Assembly: GCA_934692675.1 (NCBI GenBank)
Contig: CAKUUD010000003.1
Location: forward strand, 124,001 to 188,000
Direction: 5' to 3'
Length of the DNA: 64,000 nucleotides
Source of the DNA: an uncultured Eubacteriales bacterium
GTDB taxonomy: Bacteria; Bacillota; Clostridia; Oscillospirales; Acutalibacteraceae
In this document: positions 37,273 through 47,108 of the stretch, piece by piece
Layout: each line of letters opens with the position of its first letter
How positions within the stretch are numbered: the stretch's first letter is position 1
Notes under the pieces: model-generated
The model's database searches: none
What the model was told of the DNA's origin: nothing
What the model saw: the letters and a program-made list of their open reading frames with translations, nothing else
Program-made: the position numbers and the translations under genes

Positions 37273-37866
37273 ATGCATAAAAGCTTTAAATCAAGTAATT
37301 TCTTAAATGCAATTGATAAATATGCAAAAAAGCGCAGAAATAAAATTACGGACGAAATAAAAGAAATTGAAGAAAAAGAATTAAAAAAAGCTGAAGCCGA
37401 GATAGTTGAAGATATAAACGGCATGATTCAAAAAGAGCTTGTGAGCATGAAAAATAAAATCGTAATAGAAGTTTCTCACAAGGAGCTTGAAGAAAGAAAA
37501 AAAGTTTCTCAAAGGCGCCGTCAAATGATAAAGGACATGTTCAGGGAATGCCGAGAAAAGCTCATAGAATATTCTGCTTCAGAAAAATATTTAGATTCTA
37601 TGAAGCGTTATGCTTCTAAGATTTCTGAGGTTCTTACAGAAAATAATACAAAGTTAATCGTGAAAAATGATGACTTAAAATACGCAGATGAAATAAAAAA
37701 AGCATTCGGAAGAGAGTGCGAGGTTTGCGCCGAAGAAGATATTATAATTGGCGGAATAAGAGGTTATAACGAAAGCATGGGACTCATAGCCGATGAAACT
37801 CTTGACGCCAAATTAAAAGAGCAAGAAGATTGGGCTGCAGAAAATTTTGGTGTATTGCTTGTTTAA
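37273..37866 (+). CDS. ntpE: V/A-type ATPase subunit E
   Basis: 197 residues: N-terminal coiled coil (KKRRNKITDEIKEIEEKELK) and a C-terminal globular part (DIIIGGIRGYNESMGLIADE) that caps the A3B3 head. Peripheral stalk subunit. RBS GGGGGCG-AAAGG upstream. Confidence 0.93.
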   Translation: MHKSFKSSNFLNAIDKYAKKRRNKITDEIKEIEEKELKKAEAEIVEDINGMIQKELVSMKNKIVIEVSHKELEERKKVSQRRRQMIKDMFRECREKLIEYSASEKYLDSMKRYASKISEVLTENNTKLIVKNDDLKYADEIKKAFGRECEVCAEEDIIIGGIRGYNESMGLIADETLDAKLKEQEDWAAENFGVLLV

Positions 37867-37917
37867 AAATAACTAAAATATTAAATAGGAGGGGTAAGCG
37901 CCGGCGGTTTTTAAGCT

Positions 37918-39708
37918 ATGTTAAGCGCTTCTGTGACTAATATGAATGAAAATAATGTTATATATGGAATAAACGGCCCTGTCGTAACCGTAAAAGGCAC
38001 AAAGTCATTTTCTATGATGGAAATGGTCTACGTAGGCAATGAAAAACTTATTGGTGAAGTAATAGGAGTTGCAGATGATTTCACAACCATACAGGTCTAC
38101 GAAGAAACTACCGGATTACGTCCGGGCGAGCCTGTTGAAGGCACAAAAGGCCCTATGAAGGCATGCCTTGGCCCTGGAATACTTAATAATATTTTCGACG
38201 GAATCGAACGTCCTCTAAAAGCAATCGAAGAAAAAAGCGGTTCTTTTATAGCAAGAGGATGCAGCGTGCCGTCTCTTAATCAAGATAAATTATGGGATAC
38301 AGAAATATATGTGAAGAAAGGCGATTATTTAGAGCCTGGGACTATCTATGCATCTTGTCCCGAAACTTCTATAATTACGCATAAATGTATGGTTCCTCCC
38401 GATGTTAGCGGAGAAGTAGTAGAAGTGGCTTCGAATGGACCTCATAAGGTATCCGATACAATCGTTAAGATTAAGGATGAAAAAGGTAATATCAAATGCC
38501 TGACGCTTTGCCAATACTGGCCGATAAGATTTGCAAGACCTATAAAAGAAAGGCTTGCTTCCAATATTCCTCTCATAACCGGTCAGAGGATTATAGATAC
38601 TCTTTTCCCGGTCGCCAAAGGTGGTGCCGCAGCAGTTCCAGGTGGATTTGGTACCGGAAAAACCATGACTCAGCATCAGCTCGCAAAATGGTGCGATGCA
38701 GATATTATCGTTTATGTTGGGTGCGGTGAACGTGGTAATGAAATGAGCCAGGTTGTTGATGAGTTTTCAAAACTTATTGACCCTAAATCAGGCAAACCCA
38801 TGACAGAAAGAACCGTTCTTATCGCAAACACTTCAAACATGCCCGTAGCAGCGAGGGAAGCTTCAATTTATACAGGAATTACTCTTGCAGAATATTACCG
38901 TGACATGGGCTATGACGTTGCAATTATGGCCGACTCGACATCTCGTTGGGCAGAGGCTTTGAGGGAAATTTCGGGACGCTTGGAAGAAATGCCAGCCGAA
39001 GAAGGTTTCCCGCCGTACTTGCCGTCAAGACTTTCGGAATTTTACGAAAGAGCAGGTCGAGTTAAAACTTTGGGAGAAAACGAAGGTTCCGTAACGATAA
39101 TAGGCGCTGTTTCGCCTCAAGGATCTGATTTCTCCGAACCTGTAACTCAAAATACAAAAAGATTCGTAAGATGTTTCTGGGCGCTTGATAAAGCTCTTGC
39201 ATACGCGAGACACTATCCTGCGATAAATTGGATTAACAGTTATAGTGAATATTTTGTTGATTTAGACCCATGGTACATTAAAAATTATGGAGAATCTTTT
39301 GTAAAATATAGAAAGAAAATTGCCTCTATTTTAAGCGAAGAAGATAAACTCATGGAAATTGTAAAATTGGTTGGCGCGGACGTTCTCCCTGATGACCAAA
39401 AGTTGATAATAGAAATCGCAAAAGTTATTCGTGTAGGATTTTTGCAGCAGAACGCTTTCCATAAAGACGATACATTTGTTCCTCTAAATAAGCAGAAAAA
39501 GATGATGAAAGCTATTTTGTATCTTCACAAGCGTGTACGTCAGTTAATTTCGGCATCTATACCGATTTCAAAAGTTCTTGAAACAGGAATTTTTGATAAG
39601 CTTACGCGTATTAAGTATGATGTCCCGAATGATGAACTCGAAAAATTTGACGACTACAAAAAAGAAATTGATGACGTCATAGACAAAATTATAAATAACA
39701 AGATTTAA
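37918..39708 (+). CDS. ntpA: V/A-type ATPase catalytic subunit A
   Basis: 596 residues as drawn. P-loop GGFGTGKTMTQHQLA (about 235-250), catalytic GERGNEM and the SRWAEALREISGRLEEMP segment are intact. The start is unsure: ATG 37918 has no SD nearby; the only strong SD (GGAGGGG, 37888-37894) is 23 bases away, and homologues fit better with ATG 37942 (MNENNVIYGINGPVV). A 6-bp inverted repeat (37895-37900, 37925-37930) lies between SD and that ATG and could bring them together. Confidence 0.95.
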   Translation: MLSASVTNMNENNVIYGINGPVVTVKGTKSFSMMEMVYVGNEKLIGEVIGVADDFTTIQVYEETTGLRPGEPVEGTKGPMKACLGPGILNNIFDGIERPLKAIEEKSGSFIARGCSVPSLNQDKLWDTEIYVKKGDYLEPGTIYASCPETSIITHKCMVPPDVSGEVVEVASNGPHKVSDTIVKIKDEKGNIKCLTLCQYWPIRFARPIKERLASNIPLITGQRIIDTLFPVAKGGAAAVPGGFGTGKTMTQHQLAKWCDADIIVYVGCGERGNEMSQVVDEFSKLIDPKSGKPMTERTVLIANTSNMPVAAREASIYTGITLAEYYRDMGYDVAIMADSTSRWAEALREISGRLEEMPAEEGFPPYLPSRLSEFYERAGRVKTLGENEGSVTIIGAVSPQGSDFSEPVTQNTKRFVRCFWALDKALAYARHYPAINWINSYSEYFVDLDPWYIKNYGESFVKYRKKIASILSEEDKLMEIVKLVGADVLPDDQKLIIEIAKVIRVGFLQQNAFHKDDTFVPLNKQKKMMKAILYLHKRVRQLISASIPISKVLETGIFDKLTRIKYDVPNDELEKFDDYKKEIDDVIDKIINNKI

Positions 39709-39729
39709 TTGTACGGAGGTGAAACGATT

Positions 39730-41199
39730 ATGGTACTTAATTATGTTGGACTCAAAGAAATAAGCGGTTCTCTTATAGTTTTGGAAGGTGTTGAGGGCGC
39801 ATCTTACGAAGAAGTTGTGGACATTAAACTCGAAGATGGTTCTTACAGAAAAGGGAGAATCGTTCAAATCGAAGGAGATAAAGTTGTTGTGCAGGTGTTC
39901 GAGGGCACTCACGGAATTTCTCTTTCAAATACAAAAGTTAAACTTAAGGGAAAGCCCATGGAAATTTCGCTTTCTCCCGAAATTTTGGGGCGTGTGTTCA
40001 ATGGTTCCGGCGAACCTATTGATAATTTAGGGAAAGTTTTCCCGCATAAAAAAATGAATATAAACGGAACGCCTATCAACCCGATAGCTCGTATTTATCC
40101 TCGAAATTACATCAACACGGGTATATCCGCAATTGACACTTTGTCAACTCTTATAAGAGGGCAAAAACTCCCGATATTTTCAAGTTCAGGGATGAAGCAC
40201 AATGAGTTAGCGGTTCAAATTGCCCGCCAGGCTAAGCTTTCTGGCGACGATAACAGCAACCTTGCAATTGTTTTTGCTGCTATGGGCGTAAAAAACGATG
40301 TAGCTGAGTATTTTAGAAGAAAATTTGATGAATCGGGCGTCATAGAGAGAGTTGTAATGTATTTGAACCTTTCGAATGACCCGGTAATCGAAAGAATTTT
40401 GACCCCCAGATGTGCTCTTACAACGGCTGAATATCTTGCTTTTGAACTCAATATGCATGTTCTTGTTATAATGACAGACATGACTTCATACGCCGAAGCT
40501 CTTAGGGAATTCAGCTCTTCAAAAGGCGAAATTCCGGGAAGAAAAGGTTATCCGGGATATCTTTATTCTGATCTTGCGTCACTCTATGAACGTGCCGGAA
40601 TGGTTAAAGGGAAAACCGGTTCTGTAACTCAAATTCCTATTTTGACCATGCCTAATGATGATATTACTCATCCACTTCCTGACCTTACAGGATACATCAC
40701 TGAAGGTCAAATAGTTTTGGATCGCTCAATAGACAGAAAAGGATATTATCCGCCGATTTCTGTTCTTCCGTCACTCTCGAGGCTCATGAAGGACGGCATA
40801 GGCGAAGGCTACACGCGTGCCGACCACCCCGAACTTGCGAATCAGCTTTTTGCTTCGTACGCAAAAGTTCAGGACGCAAGAGCATTAGCGTCGGTTATCG
40901 GCGAAGAAGATTTATCACCGATAGATAAACTCTATATTAATTTCGGAAAAGCATTTGAGAAACAATTCATAAATCAAGGCTTCAATGAAAATAGATCCAT
41001 TGAGCGCAGCTTGGAGTTGGGCTGGAGACTTATTTCAACTCTTCCTCGTCAGGAACTCGACAGAATAAGCAGCGAAACTCTCGATAAATACTATATTGAA
41101 GATAAGGATTTATTGGAGCGAAAAAATAAAATAGATTTCTTGGATGAAGTTGAATCCGACGATAACGATGATGATATCGACGATAATGATGATAATTAA
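39730..41199 (+). CDS. ntpB: V/A-type ATPase regulatory subunit B
   Basis: 489 residues from ATG 39730 (GGAGG 10 bases upstream). Non-catalytic partner of A: FSSSGMKHNELAVQI stands where A has its P-loop, as in the family, with MTDMTSYAEALREFSSS and DLTGYITEGQIVLDR. The C-terminus carries an extra acidic tail, about 17 residues mostly Asp (starts DEVESDDN), not usual in subunit B. Confidence 0.95.
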   Translation: MVLNYVGLKEISGSLIVLEGVEGASYEEVVDIKLEDGSYRKGRIVQIEGDKVVVQVFEGTHGISLSNTKVKLKGKPMEISLSPEILGRVFNGSGEPIDNLGKVFPHKKMNINGTPINPIARIYPRNYINTGISAIDTLSTLIRGQKLPIFSSSGMKHNELAVQIARQAKLSGDDNSNLAIVFAAMGVKNDVAEYFRRKFDESGVIERVVMYLNLSNDPVIERILTPRCALTTAEYLAFELNMHVLVIMTDMTSYAEALREFSSSKGEIPGRKGYPGYLYSDLASLYERAGMVKGKTGSVTQIPILTMPNDDITHPLPDLTGYITEGQIVLDRSIDRKGYYPPISVLPSLSRLMKDGIGEGYTRADHPELANQLFASYAKVQDARALASVIGEEDLSPIDKLYINFGKAFEKQFINQGFNENRSIERSLELGWRLISTLPRQELDRISSETLDKYYIEDKDLLERKNKIDFLDEVESDDNDDDIDDNDDN

Positions 41200-41220
41200 T
41201 CTAAAGGGAGGTTTACCTAG

Positions 41221-41829
41221 ATGTCTTTACAATTGGCTCCCACAAAAGGAAACTTGATTGCTACGAAAAAATCATACGCACTAGCTAAGCTGGGGTTTGA
41301 TCTTTTAGACCGCAAGAGAAATATCCTGGTTCGTGAAATGATGGCGCTTATTGACAGAGCCGAGGAAATTCAAAATAAGATAGATTCCACATATCAAAAG
41401 GCTTTTTCTACCTTAAAAAAAGCCAACATCGCTTTGGGAGTTTGTGAAGAACTTTCGCAGGCAATTCCCGAAGAACAGGGGCTTAGTATTTCTTTTAAAA
41501 GCGTTATGGGTGTGGAGATCCCTATTATAAATTTCAAAGAACAAAAAATAGATGGAATACCATTTGGTTTGTATTCTTCGAATTCCGACCTTGATAAGGC
41601 CTATTCCTGTTTTAGAGAAGTCCTTCAGCTTACTGCAAATTTAGCCGAAGTAGAAACCAGTGCGTATTTGCTTGCTCGTGACATCAAAAAAACCCAAAAG
41701 CGAGCAAATGCTTTGAAAAATATCATGATACCTCGATTTGAAACTCTTATAAAATCCATTACCGATGCCTTGGAAGAAAAAGAACGAGAAGAATTTTCGA
41801 GGCTAAAAGTTATAAAAAAGAAGAAATAA
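41221..41829 (+). CDS. ntpD: V/A-type ATPase subunit D
   Basis: 202 residues; long antiparallel coiled coil of the rotating shaft. It starts MSLQLAPTKGNLIATKKSY and has the family C-terminal KKTQKRANALKNIMIPR. RBS GGGAGG at 9 bases. Last gene of the operon; a terminator follows. Confidence 0.95.
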   Translation: MSLQLAPTKGNLIATKKSYALAKLGFDLLDRKRNILVREMMALIDRAEEIQNKIDSTYQKAFSTLKKANIALGVCEELSQAIPEEQGLSISFKSVMGVEIPIINFKEQKIDGIPFGLYSSNSDLDKAYSCFREVLQLTANLAEVETSAYLLARDIKKTQKRANALKNIMIPRFETLIKSITDALEEKEREEFSRLKVIKKKK

Positions 41830-41842
41830 TTTTACTCATTAA

Positions 41843-41878
41843 AAAATCTTCGCCCACTTACGGCGAAGATTTTTATAT
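41843..41878 (+). terminator. Terminator of the V/A-ATPase operon
   Basis: 12-bp stem AAAATCTTCGCC / GGCGAAGATTTT with a 7-base loop, running into TTTTATAT. Confidence 0.85.
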
Positions 41879-41913
41879 GTACATTAAAATATATATAAAA
41901 ATCATTTATATTG

Positions 41914-41941
41914 TTGAAATTATATAAATATGTGCTATAAT
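41914..41941 (+). promoter_or_regulatory. Extended -10 promoter of the export cassette
   Basis: TTGAAA (41914-41919), 16 bases, TATAAT (41936-41941), with TG-C directly before the -10 (extended -10). 42 bases before the first gene. Confidence 0.75.
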
Positions 41942-41983
41942 TACTGTGTTGAATAATAATTATTTTGGAGAAGGGTGATATAA

Positions 41984-42565
41984 ATGTCTGAAAACGAGAA
42001 GAATTTATTTCGAAAAAGCAGCCTAGAAAGAGTTTCTTCCCCTGAGCAACTCAATGAGTATATCAAAGTTACAAATCCGAGCTTGATAGTGATTTTAGTA
42101 ACAGTTTTTGCTATGATTTTGTCAGCGATGGTATGGATATTTGCCGGAGGCCTTCCTAAAACAGTTTCACTCGAAGGTGTAATTGTCGGCAATCCTTCGG
42201 GTACGCAAAAAGTTTACAGTTATGTTTCTATCGGAGACAGTAAGCGTTTAGCCGAAGGCATGGAAGTGCAAATTTGTCCCGAATATGCCCCGAGAGAAGA
42301 ATATGGATATATAAACGGTAAAATAACTTCTATCGGCGATGAAATTGTTACCAGTCAGTATCTAAATTACAAATTTGAAAATCCTCAAATTATTTTACCG
42401 CTGATTACTGCAGCGTCAAAGGAATCTAATCTAATAGAAATAGAAATGGATATGGGAGATTGGTCAAACGAAAACGGAAAAAATATAGAAATAGTCGAAG
42501 GAACTCTTTGTGAGATTTCTGCCATAGTAGGAGAAACCAAGCCTTATGAGCTTATTTTTAAATAA
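41984..42565 (+). CDS. Short HlyD-like membrane-fusion protein of an NHLM-type exporter
   Basis: 193 residues. The N-terminus (FRKSSLERVSSPEQLNEYIKV) and the following membrane helix (residues 32-53) match the start of the NHLM-system HlyD-family secretion proteins. The family usually has about 400 residues; here the coiled coil and lipoyl part are missing and only a short beta domain follows. It would sit in the membrane with its C-terminus outside and work with the two ABC proteins downstream. RBS GGAGAAGGG; first gene of the three. Confidence 0.75.
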   Translation: MSENEKNLFRKSSLERVSSPEQLNEYIKVTNPSLIVILVTVFAMILSAMVWIFAGGLPKTVSLEGVIVGNPSGTQKVYSYVSIGDSKRLAEGMEVQICPEYAPREEYGYINGKITSIGDEIVTSQYLNYKFENPQIILPLITAASKESNLIEIEMDMGDWSNENGKNIEIVEGTLCEISAIVGETKPYELIFK

Positions 42566-42586
42566 AACAAAAAGGAGGAATAAGTA

Positions 42587-44734
42587 GTGGCTAGGAAGAA
42601 AAAAGTGCCTGTCATTATGCAAATGGAAGCGCTGGAATGCGGCGCAGCGTGTGTTTGTATGATAGCAGCGTACTACAAAAAATGGATACCGCTTACTCAG
42701 GTTCGTTCCGACTGCGGCGTATCTCGTGATGGAAGCGTTGCCAAAAATATGCTCGCTGCAGCCAGGTCGTACGGTTTCAAAACGGCAGGATATAAGCTTG
42801 AACCTGCGGCTCTTAACTCAATTACTCTGCCGGCGATAATTCATTGGAATTTCAATCATTTCGTCGTTCTTTGCGGAATCGATTATAAAAAAAATAAAGC
42901 CTATATCAACGACCCTGCAAGAGGCAGAGTGACTGTGGATATGGAAGAATTTGACCAAGCTTTTACGGGGATTGCTTTGACGATGGTTCCTACAGAAGAA
43001 TTTAAGCCTGAGGGTAAGCAAAAAAGTGTAATTTCTTTTGCAAAAAGATGTTTGAAAGGCGCGGCATTTCCTTTTGTTTTGGCTATGCTTTTAAGTATCG
43101 CTGTGCTTGTAATTGATATGACTACACCAATTTTTCAAAAAATATTTATTGATAACTTGCTAAATGGTAAAAACCCCGAATGGACGTACCCGTTCCTGGG
43201 AATAATGTTTGCACTTTTAATTTTCCAAGTTTTAGTAGCGTGTGTAAGATCGTTTTATTGGCTAAAAATACAAGGTAAATTTGCCGTGACCGCGAGTGCT
43301 AATTTCATGTGGCACGTTCTAAGATTGCCAATGGACTTCTTTTCTCAAAGATATGTCGGCGATGTAGTTTCAAGGCAAGAATCCACCGCAAACATAGCGC
43401 TTACTCTCATTGAGCAAATAGCTCCGCTTGTCCCCAGCGTTGTTTCGATGTTTTTTTACCTTTTTATTATGATTAATTGGAGTTTACCTCTTACTATAAT
43501 CGGACTCAGCGCAACAGTAATAAATATGCTCATAGTAAGATACACCTCCAAAAAAATACTAAATTTCCAAAGAGTTTTGGTTCCTAGTCAAGGAAAATTA
43601 GCAAGCGTAACCTATTCAGGATTTGAGATGATAGAAACCATAAAAGCAACCGGTGCGGAAAGCGGATATTTTGAAAGGTGGGCAGGGTATTATTCCAAGC
43701 AAAATAACGCCAACGTAGCCCTTGCAAAATTTACACAGTATTTTGGGCAGCTTCCTAATGTCATAGAAAGTCTGGCAAACTGTGTGCTATTGTTCTCGGG
43801 CATTTATTTGATTATGAAAGGTCAGTTTACGATAGGAATGTTAACTGCTTTCCAAAGTTATCTTTCGAGGCTTTTAAGCCCTCTCAACGACATGATGGAT
43901 TTATATAAAGATATCATTGAAATGAGATGCGAAATGGAACGTGTGGAAGACGTCTTAGATTATAAAACTGATGTGGACGACAGCAAGGTAGAAATGAATC
44001 GTGATGAAAGAAAACTAAGAGGCCAATTGGAGCTTAATGATATAACTTTTGGTTACGGAAAGCTCAGCAAACCTCTCCTTGAGCACTTCAATCTATCTGT
44101 TAAACCTGGCGGATGGGTGGCAATAGTAGGTGGGAGCGGAAGCGGAAAATCTACCATTGCAAAGCTTATTACCGGGCTCTATAAACCTTGGAGCGGAGAT
44201 ATAAAATTTGATGGATTAAAAAGAGAAGAAATCGACCCATACAAATTTCACAGCTCGGTTTCCATGGTCGACCAAGATAAGGTTATGTTCCACGATACAA
44301 TAAAAAATAACATAAGAATGTGGGATGAATCTATAGAAGATTTTGCCGTAACTCTTGCCGCAAAAGATTCCGATATACACGAAGCCATAATAACAAGGCC
44401 AGATGGATATAACCACGTACTCAGCGAAGGAGGAAAAGATTTCTCCGGCGGACAATGCCAAAGAATTGAAATTGCTCGCGCTCTGGCTCAAGAACCTACA
44501 CTGATGATTCTTGACGAAGCGACTTCTGCATTGGATGCCAAAACCGAAAAGAAAGTTATGGGAAATATCCGCAAAATCGGATGCACTTGCATAGTGGTAG
44601 CTCACAGACTTTCAACAATAAGAGATTGTGATGAAATCATAGTCCTTGACAAAGGCGAAGTTGTAGAGCGCGGAACTCACGACGAACTAATGGCATTAGG
44701 CGGAAAATATAAAGAATTGGTAATAACAGAGTAA
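42587..44734 (+). CDS. NHLM-type ABC exporter with C39 leader peptidase
   Basis: 715 residues from GTG 42587 (AAAGGAGG 8 bases upstream). The N-terminal C39 peptidase has catalytic Cys18 (ALECGAACV), His near 92 (HWNFNHFVVL) and Asp near 108 (INDPARG). Six membrane helices follow (160-440), then the NBD: GGSGSGKST, FSGGQCQRIE, MILDEATSALD and VAHRLST, all canonical. Such proteins cut the double-Gly leader from a peptide and export it. No candidate peptide is encoded next to it. Confidence 0.9.
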   Translation: MARKKKVPVIMQMEALECGAACVCMIAAYYKKWIPLTQVRSDCGVSRDGSVAKNMLAAARSYGFKTAGYKLEPAALNSITLPAIIHWNFNHFVVLCGIDYKKNKAYINDPARGRVTVDMEEFDQAFTGIALTMVPTEEFKPEGKQKSVISFAKRCLKGAAFPFVLAMLLSIAVLVIDMTTPIFQKIFIDNLLNGKNPEWTYPFLGIMFALLIFQVLVACVRSFYWLKIQGKFAVTASANFMWHVLRLPMDFFSQRYVGDVVSRQESTANIALTLIEQIAPLVPSVVSMFFYLFIMINWSLPLTIIGLSATVINMLIVRYTSKKILNFQRVLVPSQGKLASVTYSGFEMIETIKATGAESGYFERWAGYYSKQNNANVALAKFTQYFGQLPNVIESLANCVLLFSGIYLIMKGQFTIGMLTAFQSYLSRLLSPLNDMMDLYKDIIEMRCEMERVEDVLDYKTDVDDSKVEMNRDERKLRGQLELNDITFGYGKLSKPLLEHFNLSVKPGGWVAIVGGSGSGKSTIAKLITGLYKPWSGDIKFDGLKREEIDPYKFHSSVSMVDQDKVMFHDTIKNNIRMWDESIEDFAVTLAAKDSDIHEAIITRPDGYNHVLSEGGKDFSGGQCQRIEIARALAQEPTLMILDEATSALDAKTEKKVMGNIRKIGCTCIVVAHRLSTIRDCDEIIVLDKGEVVERGTHDELMALGGKYKELVITE

Positions 44735-44748
44735 AAGGAGGGAAGACA

Positions 44749-46908
44749 ATGGATTTTTTTGAAAATCAGATTAACCGCAGAAAAATGAGCGATTCTGAAA
44801 TATTTGAAGATGCATTTTCGGATTTGCTTTCCATAATTGGTATAGAAGCTCCAAAATCTAATAAAAAAGCCAGAGGAGCAATAGGTGAGATATTAAAATA
44901 TTTCGGAAAAGATATCCCCGAAGTCCCTGAAAATATTACGAGCCTTGATTCTCAGCTTGAATATATGCTTAGACCCTCCGGAGTAATGAGAAGGAGAGTT
45001 GAATTAAAAGGTCGCTGGTGGAAGGACTCAACAGGATGTTTTTTGGCAGGGACCAAAGATAATAACATAGTAGCGATTTTACCTGGAAAATGGGGAGGGT
45101 ACTACTACAAAGATGCCGATGGACACCGAGTGAAAGTTGATGATAAAACAGCAAAAAATATTAACGTAGATGCGTTTTGCTTTTATAAGCCGTTCCCTCT
45201 TAAATCGTTAAAAATACGCGATTTAGTGATGTTCATGGTTAGTGTGCTTTCTCGCACAGACTTAGCCTTTATTGTAGGTTCATTGATGGTTACTAGCTTG
45301 CTGGGATTACTTTTTCCAAAATTAACAAACATAATCTACAACGATTTGGTTCCATCCGGTTCGATGTCGTTCTTGTTACCGTTTATTTCATTTTACTTAG
45401 GACTGACTTTTGGTCAATTATTCCTCGGCATCACCGACGCCATAGTTAAGTATAGGTTTCAAACCAGATTGTCTTTAAATCTAAACAGCGCTATCATGAT
45501 GAGAATGTTCAGCTTGCCAACTTCGTTTTTCAAAAATTATACCGCCGGTGAACTTGCAAGCCGTATGGGTTATATCGCATCGCTTTGTAATATGATAGTT
45601 GATGCCATTTTGAATACTACTCTTAAGGCATTTTTTTCACTTGTTTTCATAATCCCTATGTGTAAGTATGCACCCGGTTTGGTGGCTCCAGGATTGCTAA
45701 TTATAGTAATTATGATTGCATATTCCGTGCTTATAACTCTTTATAGGCAAAGAATATACAAAAAGAAACTGGAATTATCTCCTAAGCTTCAATCGCTTAC
45801 TTATGCTCTTTTCGGCGGTATGCAAAAAATAAAAGTCACGGGTTCGGAAAAAAGAGCGTTTGCTAAATGGGCGGAGTCGTACTCCGAAGTTTCAAAGCTA
45901 GATTATTCTCCTCCTACCTTAATTAGAATAGATTCTATTATAAGTTTGATAATATCTTCCCTCGGAACAATAATCCTGTATTACTTTGCAATACAAAGTT
46001 CGGTTTCATCCGCAAATTACCTTTCTTTTAATCAGGCATATGGTGCAGTTAGCGGAGCGATAATGGCTCTTAGCGGAATGGCACTTAAATTTGCAAATTT
46101 GGGGCCGATTTTAAAGATGGTAAAGCCTGTTCTGGAGCAAGAGCCTGAATCTTGTAACGGAAGAAAAATTCCTACTTCGCTTTCGGGCGATATAGATGTT
46201 AACCATATCACTTTCAGATACAGCGAAGATGGTCCTACAATTTTGAATGATATAAATTTTAAAGTAAAAAAAGGCGAATATGTGGCTATAGTAGGTTCAA
46301 CCGGCTGCGGTAAATCTACTCTCATGAGGATCCTTTTGGGATTTGAAAACCCTGAACAGGGGGCTATATACTACGGCGGAAGAGATTTAAAATCTTTAGA
46401 TTTAAGGAGTGTCAGACAAAAAATAGGAGTTGTAATGCAAAACGGCTCTCTTTTCCCGGGGGATATTTTTTCTAACATAATTGTTACTTCTCCGTGGAAA
46501 AATATGGATGACGCTTGGGAAGCAGCTCGAATGGCAGGAATCGACGAAGATATAAAAGAAATGCCAATGGGCATGCATACGCTGATTTCTGAGGGCGCCG
46601 GGGGAATTTCCGGAGGGCAGAAACAAAGACTGATGATAGCTCGAGCTATTATCGGAAAGCCATCGATTCTTTATTTTGATGAAGCAACTTCCGCTCTTGA
46701 TAACATCACACAAAGCCATGTCGCTAAAAGTATTTCTAATTTGAAGAGTACACGAATTGTGATCGCTCACAGACTTTCCACTATAAAAAATTGTGATAGA
46801 ATTTTGGTTATGGACAAAGGCAAGATTGTCGAAGAAGGAAATTATGATTCTTTAATGGAGAAAAAAGGTCTGTTTTACGAATTGGCAATTCGCCAAGTAG
46901 TAGGATAA
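44749..46908 (+). CDS. NHLM-type ABC transporter, second subunit
   Basis: 719 residues. An extra N-terminal domain of about 155 residues (no C39 Cys/His) precedes six membrane helices and an intact NBD (GSTGCGKST, ISGGQKQRLM, LYFDEATSALD, IAHRLST). This is the peptidase-less partner found with NHLM exporters, and the two probably form a heterodimer. RBS AAAGGAGGG, 14 bases after the previous stop. Confidence 0.88.
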   Translation: MDFFENQINRRKMSDSEIFEDAFSDLLSIIGIEAPKSNKKARGAIGEILKYFGKDIPEVPENITSLDSQLEYMLRPSGVMRRRVELKGRWWKDSTGCFLAGTKDNNIVAILPGKWGGYYYKDADGHRVKVDDKTAKNINVDAFCFYKPFPLKSLKIRDLVMFMVSVLSRTDLAFIVGSLMVTSLLGLLFPKLTNIIYNDLVPSGSMSFLLPFISFYLGLTFGQLFLGITDAIVKYRFQTRLSLNLNSAIMMRMFSLPTSFFKNYTAGELASRMGYIASLCNMIVDAILNTTLKAFFSLVFIIPMCKYAPGLVAPGLLIIVIMIAYSVLITLYRQRIYKKKLELSPKLQSLTYALFGGMQKIKVTGSEKRAFAKWAESYSEVSKLDYSPPTLIRIDSIISLIISSLGTIILYYFAIQSSVSSANYLSFNQAYGAVSGAIMALSGMALKFANLGPILKMVKPVLEQEPESCNGRKIPTSLSGDIDVNHITFRYSEDGPTILNDINFKVKKGEYVAIVGSTGCGKSTLMRILLGFENPEQGAIYYGGRDLKSLDLRSVRQKIGVVMQNGSLFPGDIFSNIIVTSPWKNMDDAWEAARMAGIDEDIKEMPMGMHTLISEGAGGISGGQKQRLMIARAIIGKPSILYFDEATSALDNITQSHVAKSISNLKSTRIVIAHRLSTIKNCDRILVMDKGKIVEEGNYDSLMEKKGLFYELAIRQVVG

Positions 46909-46916
46909 AAAATAAA

Positions 46917-46945
46917 AAATCCCTCGGGTTTCCCGGGGGATTTGT
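46917..46945 (+). terminator. Terminator of the export cassette
   Basis: AAATCCCTCGGG and CCCGGGGGATTT pair with a short loop; TTTGTGTTTA follows. Confidence 0.75.
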
Positions 46946-46992
46946 GTTTATAATTATATTCAATTACGTAATTTAATGTATAAATAGAAATA

Positions 46993-47012
46993 CACTGTAC
47001 TACGGTACAGTG
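46993..47012 (-). terminator. Hairpin ending the tRNA cluster
   Basis: CACTGTAC / GTACAGTG perfect 8-bp stem, 6 bases beyond the tRNA-Lys 3' end on the minus strand, followed by TATTTCTATTTAT. Confidence 0.6.
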
Positions 47013-47018
47013 CATATC

Positions 47019-47094
47019 TGGTGAGCCATCGGGGACTCGAACCCCGGACAACCGGATTAAAAGTCAGGTGCTCTACCAACTGAGCTAATGGCTC
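47019..47094 (-). tRNA. tRNA-Lys (anticodon TTT)
   Basis: 76 nt with encoded CCA. Acceptor GAGCCAT pairs with ATGGCTC; the anticodon loop is CTTTTAA. Last of a five-tRNA transcript (Gly-Arg-His-Gln-Lys). Confidence 0.97.
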
Positions 47095-47108
47095 GTATTA
47101 AATTTGAA

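Noticed and set aside
41830..47018. Precursor peptide for the NHLM exporter
   Set aside because: The gaps around the cassette (41830-41983, 46909-47018) contain only a terminator, a promoter and a hairpin; no small frame with a ribosome binding site and a leader.
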